A stretch of 56,818 nucleotides of DNA from contig NZ_KB905949.1 in NCBI RefSeq assembly GCF_000381125.1, positions 1 to 56,818 on the forward strand, read 5' to 3'. The first letter of the stretch is position 1. Each line of letters begins with the position of its first letter. The position numbers and the translations under genes were made by a program. The DNA comes from Caldimonas manganoxidans ATCC BAA-369 (GTDB lineage: Bacteria; Pseudomonadota; Gammaproteobacteria; Burkholderiales; Burkholderiaceae_C). Shown here piece after piece: positions 8,787 through 22,168 of the stretch. Below the pieces are notes generated by a model, which saw nothing but the letters and a program-made list of their open reading frames with translations, was not told where the DNA came from and ran no database searches.

Positions 8787-10253
8787 TTACTCCACGAGCC
8801 CCTTGGTGACGACGTCACCTATGCCGCCATCAGGTCGCTTGCGAACAATGGCCGGCTGTTTGACCACCATTCGTTGCCGAGGTGTTCCGCCAACTACCGT
8901 AAAAAACTTCGTCGATATTTCGATCTCCTCCCCCGGCACACCATAAAGATCCAAACCTCGCAAGGCGGCTGCCTGCTCCACTTGAATAGCAAGCGCCTGA
9001 ACGCTATCAAGCAGGGCCTGAGCGGACGACACCAGCCCAGGGTCATAAATTTCCAGATTCGACACCAACGAGACGCACAGGCTATCGCGAAGCGCCCGAG
9101 CCGTGCGTGCTGCTTGAAGGGCAAGGCCGATGCTTTCATCTGCAGTGCTGGCAGCAGCCTCGATTGCCGAGTTGCTGGCTTGTCTCAAGTTGCGAATCCG
9201 TCCATGTTCAAGCCAGTCTCGAACTTCCTCATTGAGCTCAGGATGGCGAGCGGCCAATTCACGCGCCAGAGCCCGAGCCCGCTCTGGGTGGTTGCAAAGC
9301 ACCTCCAACTGTGACAACAGCGCTTGGTCGCGTTGACCCTGTCGTCCCAGCAGGACCAACGCCTCGGATACATCGGTGATCAACCGCTCCAGGGGCTTTT
9401 CCAATTCAGCAGGCCACGATCGTCTGCCACACAGACGGCGGCAGTAATCAACGACCCGGTACATGGTCGGATCTGCAACAACCGAAATACGGGTACGGGC
9501 GATGTCATGCACCAGCAATAATGCTTGGCGAATCAAGTCGATTTGTGCCTTCTCATCTTGTGGCTTGCCTGCAGCCATCAATGGCGCGCTGACCCACTCA
9601 TACAGTGCCACCCCTAAGTCATTGCCCGCGTCAAGTTCACTGTCAAGGAGGGCCTCCCGCAATGCCTCGATGGCCCGTGCAAGGCGGCGTGCCATCGTGT
9701 CGCCTGGAGCTTGCGTGTCGGGACGGAAGGCCTCGAACGCAGTGGCCAAGCTGCGCAGCACGTCAGCCAGGTTGGCGGCTTGCGCCATCAAAGCCACCAT
9801 CATCTCCAACCGGGCTTTTTCTGCCGTCGGCTCTTCGGCGATGGAACGAGCCAAATAGTTGGGCATCCAAGGCACTGGCATCTGAGCACAGGCTCGCGCC
9901 AGGTTCAATCGATCATCTCCGCTGGATAACAACTGCATACTGGGCAACGGCGCAGCAAAGGCAGGTCGTAACTGCTCCAGCATCTCTGGCGCCCAGCGCT
10001 TGACGATCTGTGTCAGGCGAATGCACTCAGCGATGGCCAATAACCGATGTTCAGGATTTTCGGCCGACCTCGATTGCCGCAACAGATGGTCCCGCCCAGA
10101 CATGATGGCTGGATGGTCCGCATGTTTGGGCAAAACCTTAGTCGCGCTGAGGGTAGAAAGAGCTTCGCGCCGCTCTTCCGGTGAGGTCGACGCTTCTGAA
10201 AACGTCGTCAAAGCCGCGATAGCCTCTGGACTGAAAGATGTAGTCGTCGCCAT
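8787..10253 (-). CDS. Helical protein with GrpE-like C-terminal region, partner of the Hsp70-like ATPase
   Basis: A 488-residue protein that I do not recognise over most of its length. Residues 1-400 are predominantly alpha-helical with repeated Ala/Leu/Glu-rich helices (ARALARELAARHPELNEEV and similar). The last ~80 residues run from a helix (ALLDSVQALAIQVEQAAA) into LDLYGVPGEEIEIS, then short strands and VVTKGLVE. That ending resembles the helix plus beta-domain of GrpE-type exchange factors encoded beside bacterial Hsp70-like genes. The start at 10253 follows GGGAGG on the minus strand, 10 bp after the methyltransferase stop. The Hsp70-like gene follows after 47 bp. I infer a nucleotide-exchange or regulatory partner. 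Confidence 0.6.
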   Translation of the reverse strand: MATTTSFSPEAIAALTTFSEASTSPEERREALSTLSATKVLPKHADHPAIMSGRDHLLRQSRSAENPEHRLLAIAECIRLTQIVKRWAPEMLEQLRPAFAAPLPSMQLLSSGDDRLNLARACAQMPVPWMPNYLARSIAEEPTAEKARLEMMVALMAQAANLADVLRSLATAFEAFRPDTQAPGDTMARRLARAIEALREALLDSELDAGNDLGVALYEWVSAPLMAAGKPQDEKAQIDLIRQALLLVHDIARTRISVVADPTMYRVVDYCRRLCGRRSWPAELEKPLERLITDVSEALVLLGRQGQRDQALLSQLEVLCNHPERARALARELAARHPELNEEVRDWLEHGRIRNLRQASNSAIEAAASTADESIGLALQAARTARALRDSLCVSLVSNLEIYDPGLVSSAQALLDSVQALAIQVEQAAALRGLDLYGVPGEEIEISTKFFTVVGGTPRQRMVVKQPAIVRKRPDGGIGDVVTKGLVE

Positions 10254-10263
10254 GAAGCCTCCC

Positions 10264-13140
<2,877 letters not shown>

Positions 13141-13152
13141 TCTTGAAGTCCT

Positions 13153-13770
13153 TCAGCGCCAGGTGGCAGGGCGTGCGAGCACGTAGCCATCGGGCTTGAC
13201 GAGTTGTTCGGGCAGCTGGCTGGCGCGCAGCTTGTCTTCACCAATGTTGAGGTAGCCGTTGGCGCAGCGCTTGAGTTCGTTCGAATAACGACCGGGCGGA
13301 AAGGCAACGACAATGCGCTTTTGGGCAAAGCGCTCGCGCACCCTGCGGATGGGTGTCGTCAGATCGCTGTCGCCGGATATGACGAGCGCTGTGTCGAAGG
13401 CGTTGTCAAAGGCATCGCCGAGCAACTGAATGGCGATGTTCACGTCCGTCATCTTCTCTTCGTAGTCGGGCCAGTTCGCGCCGCACTGCCGGCACTGGCG
13501 TGTCTTCTGCAGGTAGTGGCCGAACTGGCAGCGCACGCCGCGCAGGGCCAGGGCTTCGAGGTAGTCGTTCTGCCGCTTCTGGTCAGCCGAGTTGCGGCCA
13601 TTGGCGCGGATGCGGGCCGTGAAGTAGTGCGTGGCCAGCAGTTGCTGCCCAGGCTTGAGGAGGCTCTGTGCAAGCGCTGAGACGTCGAGCCAGTAGTAGC
13701 GCTTGAAGCTGGAATCCTTCAACCCGAAGTAGAGGTTGAAGCCGTCCACGTAGGCCATCACGCGCTGCAT
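13153..13770 (-). CDS. NYN-domain (PIN-like, LabA/DUF88-type) putative RNase
   Basis: A 205-residue protein. AYVDGFNLYFG at residues 6-16 provides the first acidic residue of the NYN/PIN fold. MTDVNIAIQLLGDAF and LVISGDSDLTTPIRRV supply the other acidic positions expected for a metal-dependent nuclease. A Cys-containing stretch (CQFGHYLQKTRQCRQCG) near residues 93-109 may bind zinc. The start at 13770 is supported by GGAGG six bases upstream; a later in-frame ATG at 13758 lacks one. It sits 12 bp before the methyltransferase gene and follows a repeat-bearing gap after the helicase gene. Cleavage of RNA is the usual activity of the fold; the target here is unknown. Confidence 0.82.
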   Translation of the reverse strand: MQRVMAYVDGFNLYFGLKDSSFKRYYWLDVSALAQSLLKPGQQLLATHYFTARIRANGRNSADQKRQNDYLEALALRGVRCQFGHYLQKTRQCRQCGANWPDYEEKMTDVNIAIQLLGDAFDNAFDTALVISGDSDLTTPIRRVRERFAQKRIVVAFPPGRYSNELKRCANGYLNIGEDKLRASQLPEQLVKPDGYVLARPATWR

Positions 13771-13834
13771 GGCTGGCCTCCGGAAACGCTGCTCGGCTTG
13801 ACAGCAGAGCCTGGTCTGACGACAATATGGCGCA

Positions 13835-13954
13835 TTAACCCCGCCGGAGATAGCATCTCCGGCCCGACGCCTCCCTCGGGAGGCGTCTCTTCTTGCAGCC
13901 CCGCCAAGGTGAGCAGCCCTGGCCCGACGCCCTCCCCGTGAGGGCGTTTCTGTT
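13835..13954 (-). repeat. Two tandem 60-bp hairpin-bearing repeats in the helicase-NYN gap
   Basis: Unit 1 (13835-13894) and unit 2 (13895-13954) align at an exact 60-base offset, sharing CCCCGCC and then GGCCCGACGCC. Three inverted repeats are present: CCGGAGA/TCTCCGG (13844-13850 with 13856-13862), GACGCCTCC/GGAGGCGTC (13866-13874 with 13879-13887) and ACGCCCTC/GAGGGCGT (13927-13934 with 13940-13947). The bases of the hairpins differ between units but pairing is kept, which suggests a folded RNA or REP-like element. T-rich bases follow the hairpins only on the plus strand, so in the operon direction they are not standard terminators; they may protect or process the mRNA. Confidence 0.7.
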
Positions 13955-13972
13955 TCTGAGGGCAGCCCAGGC

Positions 13973-17509
<3,537 letters not shown>

Positions 17510-17538
17510 GGTGCGCCCCCTTGTTATTGCTTTCCGCC

Positions 17539-17745
17539 TCAGGGCTTGCGCCGGTTGTAGGGCGACTGGTTGGTAGGCTTGAGGGAGATGTTGTTCTCGC
17601 CCGCCTTGGCTCGCACCGCGTCCTCCGTGCGGCCCAGCTTCAGGCCGATAACCCGCGTGGGCGTGTTTTCTTGGGCGAGCTGCTTGAGCTGCTTGACCTC
17701 GGCAGGCGTCCATTGCTTGCCGTGGTTGGCGGGAGGCTTAGCCAT
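17539..17745 (-). CDS. Small SANT/Myb-like DNA-binding protein
   Basis: A 68-residue protein. The core [20 protein letters not shown] followed by [19 protein letters not shown] has the Trp-spaced three-helix pattern of SANT/Myb-like domains, and the tail is basic. The start is well supported: AAAGGAG lies 8 bases upstream of the ATG at 17745. It sits between the WYL regulator gene (66 bp) and the helicase gene (29 bp), all on one strand. Similar small proteins are common in proteobacteria outside defence loci, so a general DNA-binding role is possible. I infer an accessory or regulatory part. Confidence 0.7.
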   Translation of the reverse strand: MAKPPANHGKQWTPAEVKQLKQLAQENTPTRVIGLKLGRTEDAVRAKAGENNISLKPTNQSPYNRRKP

Positions 17746-17811
17746 GATGGGGCTCCTTTCGGCGGTGACGGTCGACGGAATTGCAGGTGGGGGTGATCGT
17801 CATGATTACCC

Positions 17812-18702
17812 TTACTTGCTGGATTCGCTGTAGCCCGGCGCGAGCACCAAGTTGGTGACGCCATAGAGGGCCTGGCGATTGCGGAGCCACAGGTGGTGCT
17901 CGCCACCCTTGAGGCTGTGATCTTCGGTGCAGTCCACGTTCCAGCGGCGCAACAGGTAGCCGGCCATCGCCGCACGGGTCCGCACCTTGAGCACGCCGCC
18001 GTCCATGCCGTACTCGGCCTCGATGGTGTCGGGGTGCTGCACGTTGGCCGGATGCGGTACGAGCTCGAGCTCGGTGATCCGGTTCCACTGGATGTCCTGA
18101 TCGGGCTTCTCGTGGTCGGCCACAGGGCCAGGCAGGATGCGGGCGGCGTCGAGGCGGCCCAACACGAAGTCGCGGAACTCACCGCTGCGCCGGTCGAAGG
18201 CGCGGACGTGCCAACGAAGGCCGCTGTCGGCCAGTGCGAACGGGACGATCTCCCGGGTCGTCAGCCCGCTCGACAGTGCGCGATAGGCGACCTCAACAGC
18301 GGCGCCTTGGTGAATGGCGCGGGTCAGGACGGACAGCAGATCCAGATCAATCTTGCCCGGCAGGCTGGTGCCCTCCTGTGCCACGACACCCTTCCAGCGG
18401 ATGGGCTCGCCGTCACCGTAGCCCTGGGACAACCAAGTGAGGATCCGCTCGGCGGGGAAGTCAAACAGGGGGCGGAACCAAGCGGCGCGGACGTAGACCT
18501 TGCCCTTGGTGTCGTACTCCATATTGCCTGGGGCCAGCTCCTTGTACTGGGCGATGTCCCGCGTGGCCGCCGCAGCCTGGATGCCGAAGCGCGTCACCAA
18601 GTCCTGCCGGCGGATCTCGCCGACGAACCGCAGGCGCAACTCGACGAACGCGAGCCGGTCGCGTTGCGCCTGGGTCATTTCCGGGAGTCGGTCGCTCGAC
18701 AT
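17812..18702 (-). CDS. WYL-domain transcriptional regulator of the defence operon
   Basis: A 296-residue protein. An N-terminal winged helix-turn-helix (FVGEIRRQDLVTRFGIQAAAATRDIAQYKEL, residues ~25-55) is followed by a WYL domain whose core reads EIVPFALADSGLRWHVRAFD. A C-terminal dimerisation-type region follows (HHLWLRNRQALYGVTNLVLAPGY). The architecture resembles BrxR/CapW-type repressors of phage-defence operons. The ATG at 18702 is chosen because the family N-terminus fits; no good Shine-Dalgarno is seen, and an ATG at 18678 is an alternative. It is the first gene after a near-consensus promoter, so autoregulation of the whole operon is likely. Confidence 0.85.
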   Translation of the reverse strand: MSSDRLPEMTQAQRDRLAFVELRLRFVGEIRRQDLVTRFGIQAAAATRDIAQYKELAPGNMEYDTKGKVYVRAAWFRPLFDFPAERILTWLSQGYGDGEPIRWKGVVAQEGTSLPGKIDLDLLSVLTRAIHQGAAVEVAYRALSSGLTTREIVPFALADSGLRWHVRAFDRRSGEFRDFVLGRLDAARILPGPVADHEKPDQDIQWNRITELELVPHPANVQHPDTIEAEYGMDGGVLKVRTRAAMAGYLLRRWNVDCTEDHSLKGGEHHLWLRNRQALYGVTNLVLAPGYSESSK

Positions 18703-18731
18703 GGTTGTAGTGGCTCGGTTGTTTGGTGGTG

Positions 18732-18760
18732 AGCATACGAGCATCCAGATCGAACGTCAA
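18732..18760 (-). promoter_or_regulatory. Sigma70-type promoter of the defence operon
   Basis: On the minus strand, TTGACG (18760-18755) and TATGCT (18737-18732) are separated by exactly 17 bases. The predicted transcript start is about 20-25 bases before the WYL regulator ATG. It is the best promoter-like element upstream of the nine-gene operon. No clear palindromic operator was found beside it. Confidence 0.7.
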
Positions 18761-18929
18761 TACAGATGAAAACACGCCGTAAGTGCGTCGCAAAAAGATG
18801 ATGATTTAACTATGCGAGGCGAGAGTTGGCTGGCTGGTAGCTGAGGGAGTCGTTCCGAGGCCCGAGCCGCGGCGCTCGGCCGATGGCCGTGGCCGATTCG
18901 TAGAAATGGCCGCCCTCAAGGGCGTTGGC
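18761..18929. other. Gene-free gap between defence promoter and patatin fragment
   Basis: About 170 bases with no supported gene. It contains a short inverted repeat (CCGAGC, six-base spacer, GCTCGG) and a GGCC-rich stretch, and probably carries the end of the inserted DNA. No integrase site or tRNA could be recognised. Confidence 0.4.
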
Positions 18930-19070
18930 TTACCATCGGACGCTATCGACGGACGCGGGTTCGGTTCCGTGTTCCGCCAGGAGCCGGTCCAGCACACCCC
19001 AGGTGAAGGCGCCATGGGCGCCGCCTCCCTGCAGCGCCAGATCGATGCGTCGGATGCGTCGCCGGCTCAT
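18930..19070 (-). pseudogene. Truncated patatin-like phospholipase, N-terminal fragment
   Basis: A 46-codon frame starts at ATG 19070 and ends with TAA at 18932-18930. Residues 1-33 read MSRRRIRRIDLALQGGGAHG then AFTWGVLDRLLAE, the typical start of bacterial patatin-like phospholipases, including the oxyanion-hole glycines (QGGGAHGAF). The following residues (HGTEPASVDSVRW) do not match the family, and the GxSxG serine and the rest of the ~300-residue enzyme are missing. It therefore looks like a core gene cut near base 18960-18970 by incoming DNA. This marks the probable right junction of the defence island/prophage. The missing 3' part may lie left of the prophage, outside the window. Confidence 0.8.
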
Positions 19071-19130
19071 GCCGTTCAGTCTACGGGTCGACCCCTGATC
19101 GACCAAACCAAAAACCGAGCGGCTTGAACG

Positions 19131-19156
19131 ACAACGGCCCCCGAAGGGGCCGTTGT
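19131..19156 (-). terminator. Strong hairpin downstream of rpoH
   Basis: ACAACGGCCCC (19131-19141) pairs perfectly with GGGGCCGTTGT (19146-19156) around a CGAA tetraloop. It lies 22 bases after the rpoH stop. No T-run follows on either strand, so it may act as a weak or Rho-assisted terminator. Confidence 0.6.
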
Positions 19157-19178
19157 GTGCGAGGCGCAGGGGGCCGGG

Positions 19179-20114
19179 TCAGGCGTATTCGGCCAGGGCC
19201 TTGCGCATTTTCTTCATGGCGGCCGCCTCGATTTGGCGAATGCGTTCGGCGCTGACGCCGTATTCAGCGGCCAGCTCGTGCAGCGTCTTACCGCCAGTGC
19301 CGTTGTCATTCACCTTGAGCCAGCGCTCTTCGACGATGCGGCGGCTGCGAGGATCCAAGCTGTCCAGCGCCCGGGCGATGCCATCGGTGGCCAGCAGATC
19401 ACGGCGCTGGGCTTCGATCACGCGGGTGGGCTCACGGCTTTCATCGGCCAGGTAGGCAATGGGCGCGAAGTTGTCTTCGCCGTCGTCGAGGCTGGGCTCC
19501 AGGGCCACGTCCCCACCGGACAGGCGGGTCTCCATCTCGATGACATCCTCACGCTTGACCTTGAGCTCGCGGGCCACCGCATCGATTTCCCGGTCGGACA
19601 GGGTGCTGCGGTGCGTGTCGACCTCGTCGGCTTCGCCTTTGAGGCTTTGCTTGAGGGAGCGCAAATTGAAGAACAGCTTGCGTTGGGCCTTGGTGGTGGC
19701 CACCTTGACCATGCGCCAGTTCCTCAAAATGAACTCATGGATCTCGGCCTTGATCCAGTGCAGGGCATAGCTGACCAGGCGCACGCCCTGGTCGGGGTCG
19801 AAGCGCTTGACGGCCTTCATCAAACCCACGTTGCCCTCCTGGATCAGGTCGCCATGCGGCAGGCCATAACCCAGGTACTGGCGCGAGACCGACACCACCA
19901 GTCGCAGGTGCGACAGCACCAGCTTCCCGGCGGCTTCCAGGTCGCGGTGATCTCGCCAGCGGCGCGCCAGCGTGGTTTCTTCTTCCTGCGTCAGCAGGGG
20001 CAAACGGTTGACGGCCGCGATGTAGGCATCCAGATTGCCCAGGGAGGGCACCAAGGCCCAGGGATCGCGGACGGTCAGGGCAGCGGTCGAGGTGTTCATG
20101 GTCGTCATAGACAT
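19179..20114 (-). CDS. rpoH: RNA polymerase heat-shock sigma factor (sigma-32)
   Basis: A 311-residue sigma70-family factor that directs RNA polymerase to heat-shock promoters. Region 2 reads GDLIQEGNVGLMKAVKRFDP and VRLVSYALHWIKAEIHEF. The sigma-32-typical RpoH box follows (ATTKAQRKLFFNLR). Region 4 ends with ERIRQIEAAAMKKMRKAL. Length is slightly above E. coli RpoH. The ATG at 20114 has AAAGGAGG 6 bases upstream. It lies downstream of the luciferase-like oxidoreductase gene on the same strand. A perfect CIRCE element sits in its leader, so HrcA repression is likely besides any other control. The gene is the first intact core gene after the island junction. Confidence 0.95.
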   Translation of the reverse strand: MSMTTMNTSTAALTVRDPWALVPSLGNLDAYIAAVNRLPLLTQEEETTLARRWRDHRDLEAAGKLVLSHLRLVVSVSRQYLGYGLPHGDLIQEGNVGLMKAVKRFDPDQGVRLVSYALHWIKAEIHEFILRNWRMVKVATTKAQRKLFFNLRSLKQSLKGEADEVDTHRSTLSDREIDAVARELKVKREDVIEMETRLSGGDVALEPSLDDGEDNFAPIAYLADESREPTRVIEAQRRDLLATDGIARALDSLDPRSRRIVEERWLKVNDNGTGGKTLHELAAEYGVSAERIRQIEAAAMKKMRKALAEYA

Positions 20115-20142
20115 CTCGAACCTCCTTTCAGTTCCCTTGATG

Positions 20143-20169
20143 TTAGCACTCGATGGCAGAGAGTGCTAA
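20143..20169 (-). promoter_or_regulatory. CIRCE operator (HrcA site) in the rpoH leader
   Basis: TTAGCACTC, nine bases, then GAGTGCTAA: an exact match to the CIRCE consensus that the heat-shock repressor HrcA binds. It lies 29 bases upstream of the rpoH start codon. I could not fix the promoter; the DNA between 20170 and 20215 is A/T-rich enough to hold one. Confidence 0.93.
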
Positions 20170-20224
20170 TCCCTCCTCCGAGGGAACCCTTATGAATAGT
20201 AATAAACAATCGATTCGTTTGGGG

Positions 20225-21241
20225 TCATTTGGAAATTTCGAAGGCTTGGGCCAGCAGGGCATAAGACCGCCGGCGCACTGCCGGATCGTAGGCCCAGGTA
20301 TTGATCACCAATTCGTCCAGGGCCAAGGCGTCGGCCAGGCGGCGCAGCTGCTCGGCCACCGTGGCGGCGCTGCCCACGAAGGCCTTGCGGCGCAGGGCGT
20401 CCACCGTGGGCCATTCCTCGGGGGTGAAACCGCGCTGGGCGATCTGGTCGGGGGGCTGCAGGGGACCGAGCCGCCCGTGCATGCGGTCCAGCCGCCAACG
20501 CTCCCGGCTGAGCGCATGGAAGCGGGCTTCTTCATCGGTGTCGGCGGCCAAGGCCCACACGCAGATCGTGGCTTGGGGCCTGGGGTGGCGTGGGCTGGGC
20601 CGGTAGAGGCGGCGGTAGAGGTCCAGGGCCTGTTCCACGCCCTGGCCATCCATGAAGAAATAGGCAAAGGCATAGGGCAGACCCAGGTGGGCCGCCAGCC
20701 GGGCGCCGTAGTCGGAGCTGCCCAGCACCCACACCGTGGGGATACGCGCCCAAGGGGCCTCGGGCGAGGGGGCGGGCGCACGGGGGTGGGCGACGATGCC
20801 TCGGTGCGGCTGGCCGGCCAGCCAGGCTTGCAGGTCCTGGATTTGTTCCGGGAAGCTTTCGGCCGCGGCATGGGCGTTCGGGTTGAGGGCCAGCGCCGTG
20901 CGCATGTCGGCACCCGGCGCACGGCCCACACCCAGGTCGATGCGGCCCGGGGCCAGGGCCTCGAGCACACGGAACTGCTCGGCCACTTTCAGCGCAGCGT
21001 AGTGGGGCAGCATGACTCCGGCACTGCCCAGGCGTATGCGTTGGGTGCGTGCGGCCATGGCGGCCAGCAAGATCTCAGGGGCGGTGCCGACGATGGTGGG
21101 CAGGCTGTGGTGCTCGCTCACCCAGAAGCGGTGATAGCCCAGGGCTTCGCAGTGAACGGCCATGTCGAGGGTATCGCGGATGGCAGCGTCTTCGCTGGCG
21201 CCGGCCAGCCAGATCGATTGATCGAGGACGGAAAGCTTCAT
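20225..21241 (-). CDS. LLM-class (luciferase-like) flavin-dependent oxidoreductase
   Basis: A 338-residue protein of the bacterial luciferase-like superfamily. It begins MKLSVLDQS, continues with YHRFWVSEHHSLPTIVGTAPEILLAAMAARTQ split over the first barrel strands, then VMLPHYAALKVAEQF and APGRIDLGVGRAPG. These are typical of MsnO8-like LLM oxidoreductases, which use reduced FMN or F420-type cofactors; the substrate is unknown. The start at 21241 matches the family N-terminus. An ATG three codons upstream is possible, and neither has a good ribosome site. It is divergent from imuA, and rpoH lies 110 bp downstream on the same strand. Confidence 0.85.
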   Translation of the reverse strand: MKLSVLDQSIWLAGASEDAAIRDTLDMAVHCEALGYHRFWVSEHHSLPTIVGTAPEILLAAMAARTQRIRLGSAGVMLPHYAALKVAEQFRVLEALAPGRIDLGVGRAPGADMRTALALNPNAHAAAESFPEQIQDLQAWLAGQPHRGIVAHPRAPAPSPEAPWARIPTVWVLGSSDYGARLAAHLGLPYAFAYFFMDGQGVEQALDLYRRLYRPSPRHPRPQATICVWALAADTDEEARFHALSRERWRLDRMHGRLGPLQPPDQIAQRGFTPEEWPTVDALRRKAFVGSAATVAEQLRRLADALALDELVINTWAYDPAVRRRSYALLAQAFEISK

Positions 21242-21356
21242 GGGGGGCATTGTCGGCGCGTTGGGGGCGCCGGGCGGATGTGCGGACATCCGGCGGCTGG
21301 CCCGCCCCGCCGGGCCCACTTGACGACCGGGTGAAGGCCGGATCGCCGCGGCCAAA

Positions 21357-21377
21357 TACTGTATATTTATACAGTTA
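21357..21377 (+). promoter_or_regulatory. LexA box (SOS operator) upstream of imuA
   Basis: TACTGTATATTTATACAGTTA contains CTGT-N8-ACAG at 21359-21374, a match to the proteobacterial LexA consensus. It lies 12 bases before the imuA ATG, in the gap shared with the divergent oxidoreductase gene. It should make the mutasome operon DNA-damage inducible. Confidence 0.92.
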
Positions 21378-21388
21378 CTGGTGACGCC

Positions 21389-22168
21389 ATGCTTTCAAGG
21401 TCCTTGTCTTCCGAGGTGGCTGCCGCCGTCTGGCAGGGGGATGCCTTGCCCGGCGCCCATGAGCTGCCTGTGTGCCCGACCGGCTTTGCCGCGCTGGATG
21501 CCGTGCTGCCTGGCGGGGGCTGGCCGGTTCAGGGATTGAGCGAGATCCTGCTGCCGGCCTGGGGGCTGGCGGAATGCCGTCTGACCGCACCGGCCCTGTC
21601 TCGGGTGCTGGCCGACGAGGGGCCGGGCAAGGCCGTGCTCTTCATCGGCCCGCCCGCGCCGCCCCATGCGCCCGGTTGGCGTGCGGCGGGCCTGAACGCG
21701 GATTCGATGATTTGGGTGAATGTGGTCCAGCCCGAGCAGCGCCTGTGGGCGGCCGCACAGGCGCTGCACTGCGCGGAGGTGGCTGCCGTGTTGCTGTGGC
21801 TGCCCGTCCAGCGGGGGCAGGTGGCGGGCTTGCGGCGGCTGCAAGTGCGCAGCTTGCAGGGGCAGCGGCTGGTGTTCGTGTTTCGGCCGCTGGCGGTGCA
21901 GGTCGAGGCTTCGCCTGCGCCTTTGCGTCTGGCCGTGCAAGCCAGTCGGCCGTTGAGCTTGGTGTTGCGTTTGCTCAAGCGCCGGGGGCCGCCCCATGAC
22001 AGGCCGATCGAGGTGCCTGCGGCGCCGCAAGACTTGGCGGAGGTGCTGTCTCATGCGTTGGCGGCCCGTGGGGGGGCCTCCGCCGTTTCCATGCAGCGGT
22101 TCGATGTTGGCCGGTCCTTGCTGGATGGCGTTGTGCCTTCGCACGACCTGCGGGCCGTCACCGGCTGA
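21389..22168 (+). CDS. imuA: ImuA, translesion-synthesis accessory protein
   Basis: A 259-residue RecA/SulA-like protein. It has the ImuA pattern: FAALDAVLPGGGWPVQGLSEILL near residues 30-53, which resembles the RecA N-terminal strand and loop, then AAVLLWLP and LRRLQVRSLQGQRLVFVFRP. ImuA links the mutasome (ImuB, DnaE2) to RecA and the replication machinery. It lacks a canonical Walker A, as is usual for the family. It lies immediately downstream of the LexA box and its 3' end overlaps imuB by 44 bp. Confidence 0.9.
   Translation: MLSRSLSSEVAAAVWQGDALPGAHELPVCPTGFAALDAVLPGGGWPVQGLSEILLPAWGLAECRLTAPALSRVLADEGPGKAVLFIGPPAPPHAPGWRAAGLNADSMIWVNVVQPEQRLWAAAQALHCAEVAAVLLWLPVQRGQVAGLRRLQVRSLQGQRLVFVFRPLAVQVEASPAPLRLAVQASRPLSLVLRLLKRRGPPHDRPIEVPAAPQDLAEVLSHALAARGGASAVSMQRFDVGRSLLDGVVPSHDLRAVTG

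Noticed and set aside
13835-13954. CRISPR array
   Set aside because: Only two repeat units, with no unique spacers between constant repeats and no cas genes.
18940-18985. tRNA-like T-arm (GGTTCGGTTCC) as an attachment site
   Set aside because: The loop is eight bases, no acceptor, D or anticodon arms can be formed, and the bases belong to or directly adjoin the patatin fragment on the other strand.
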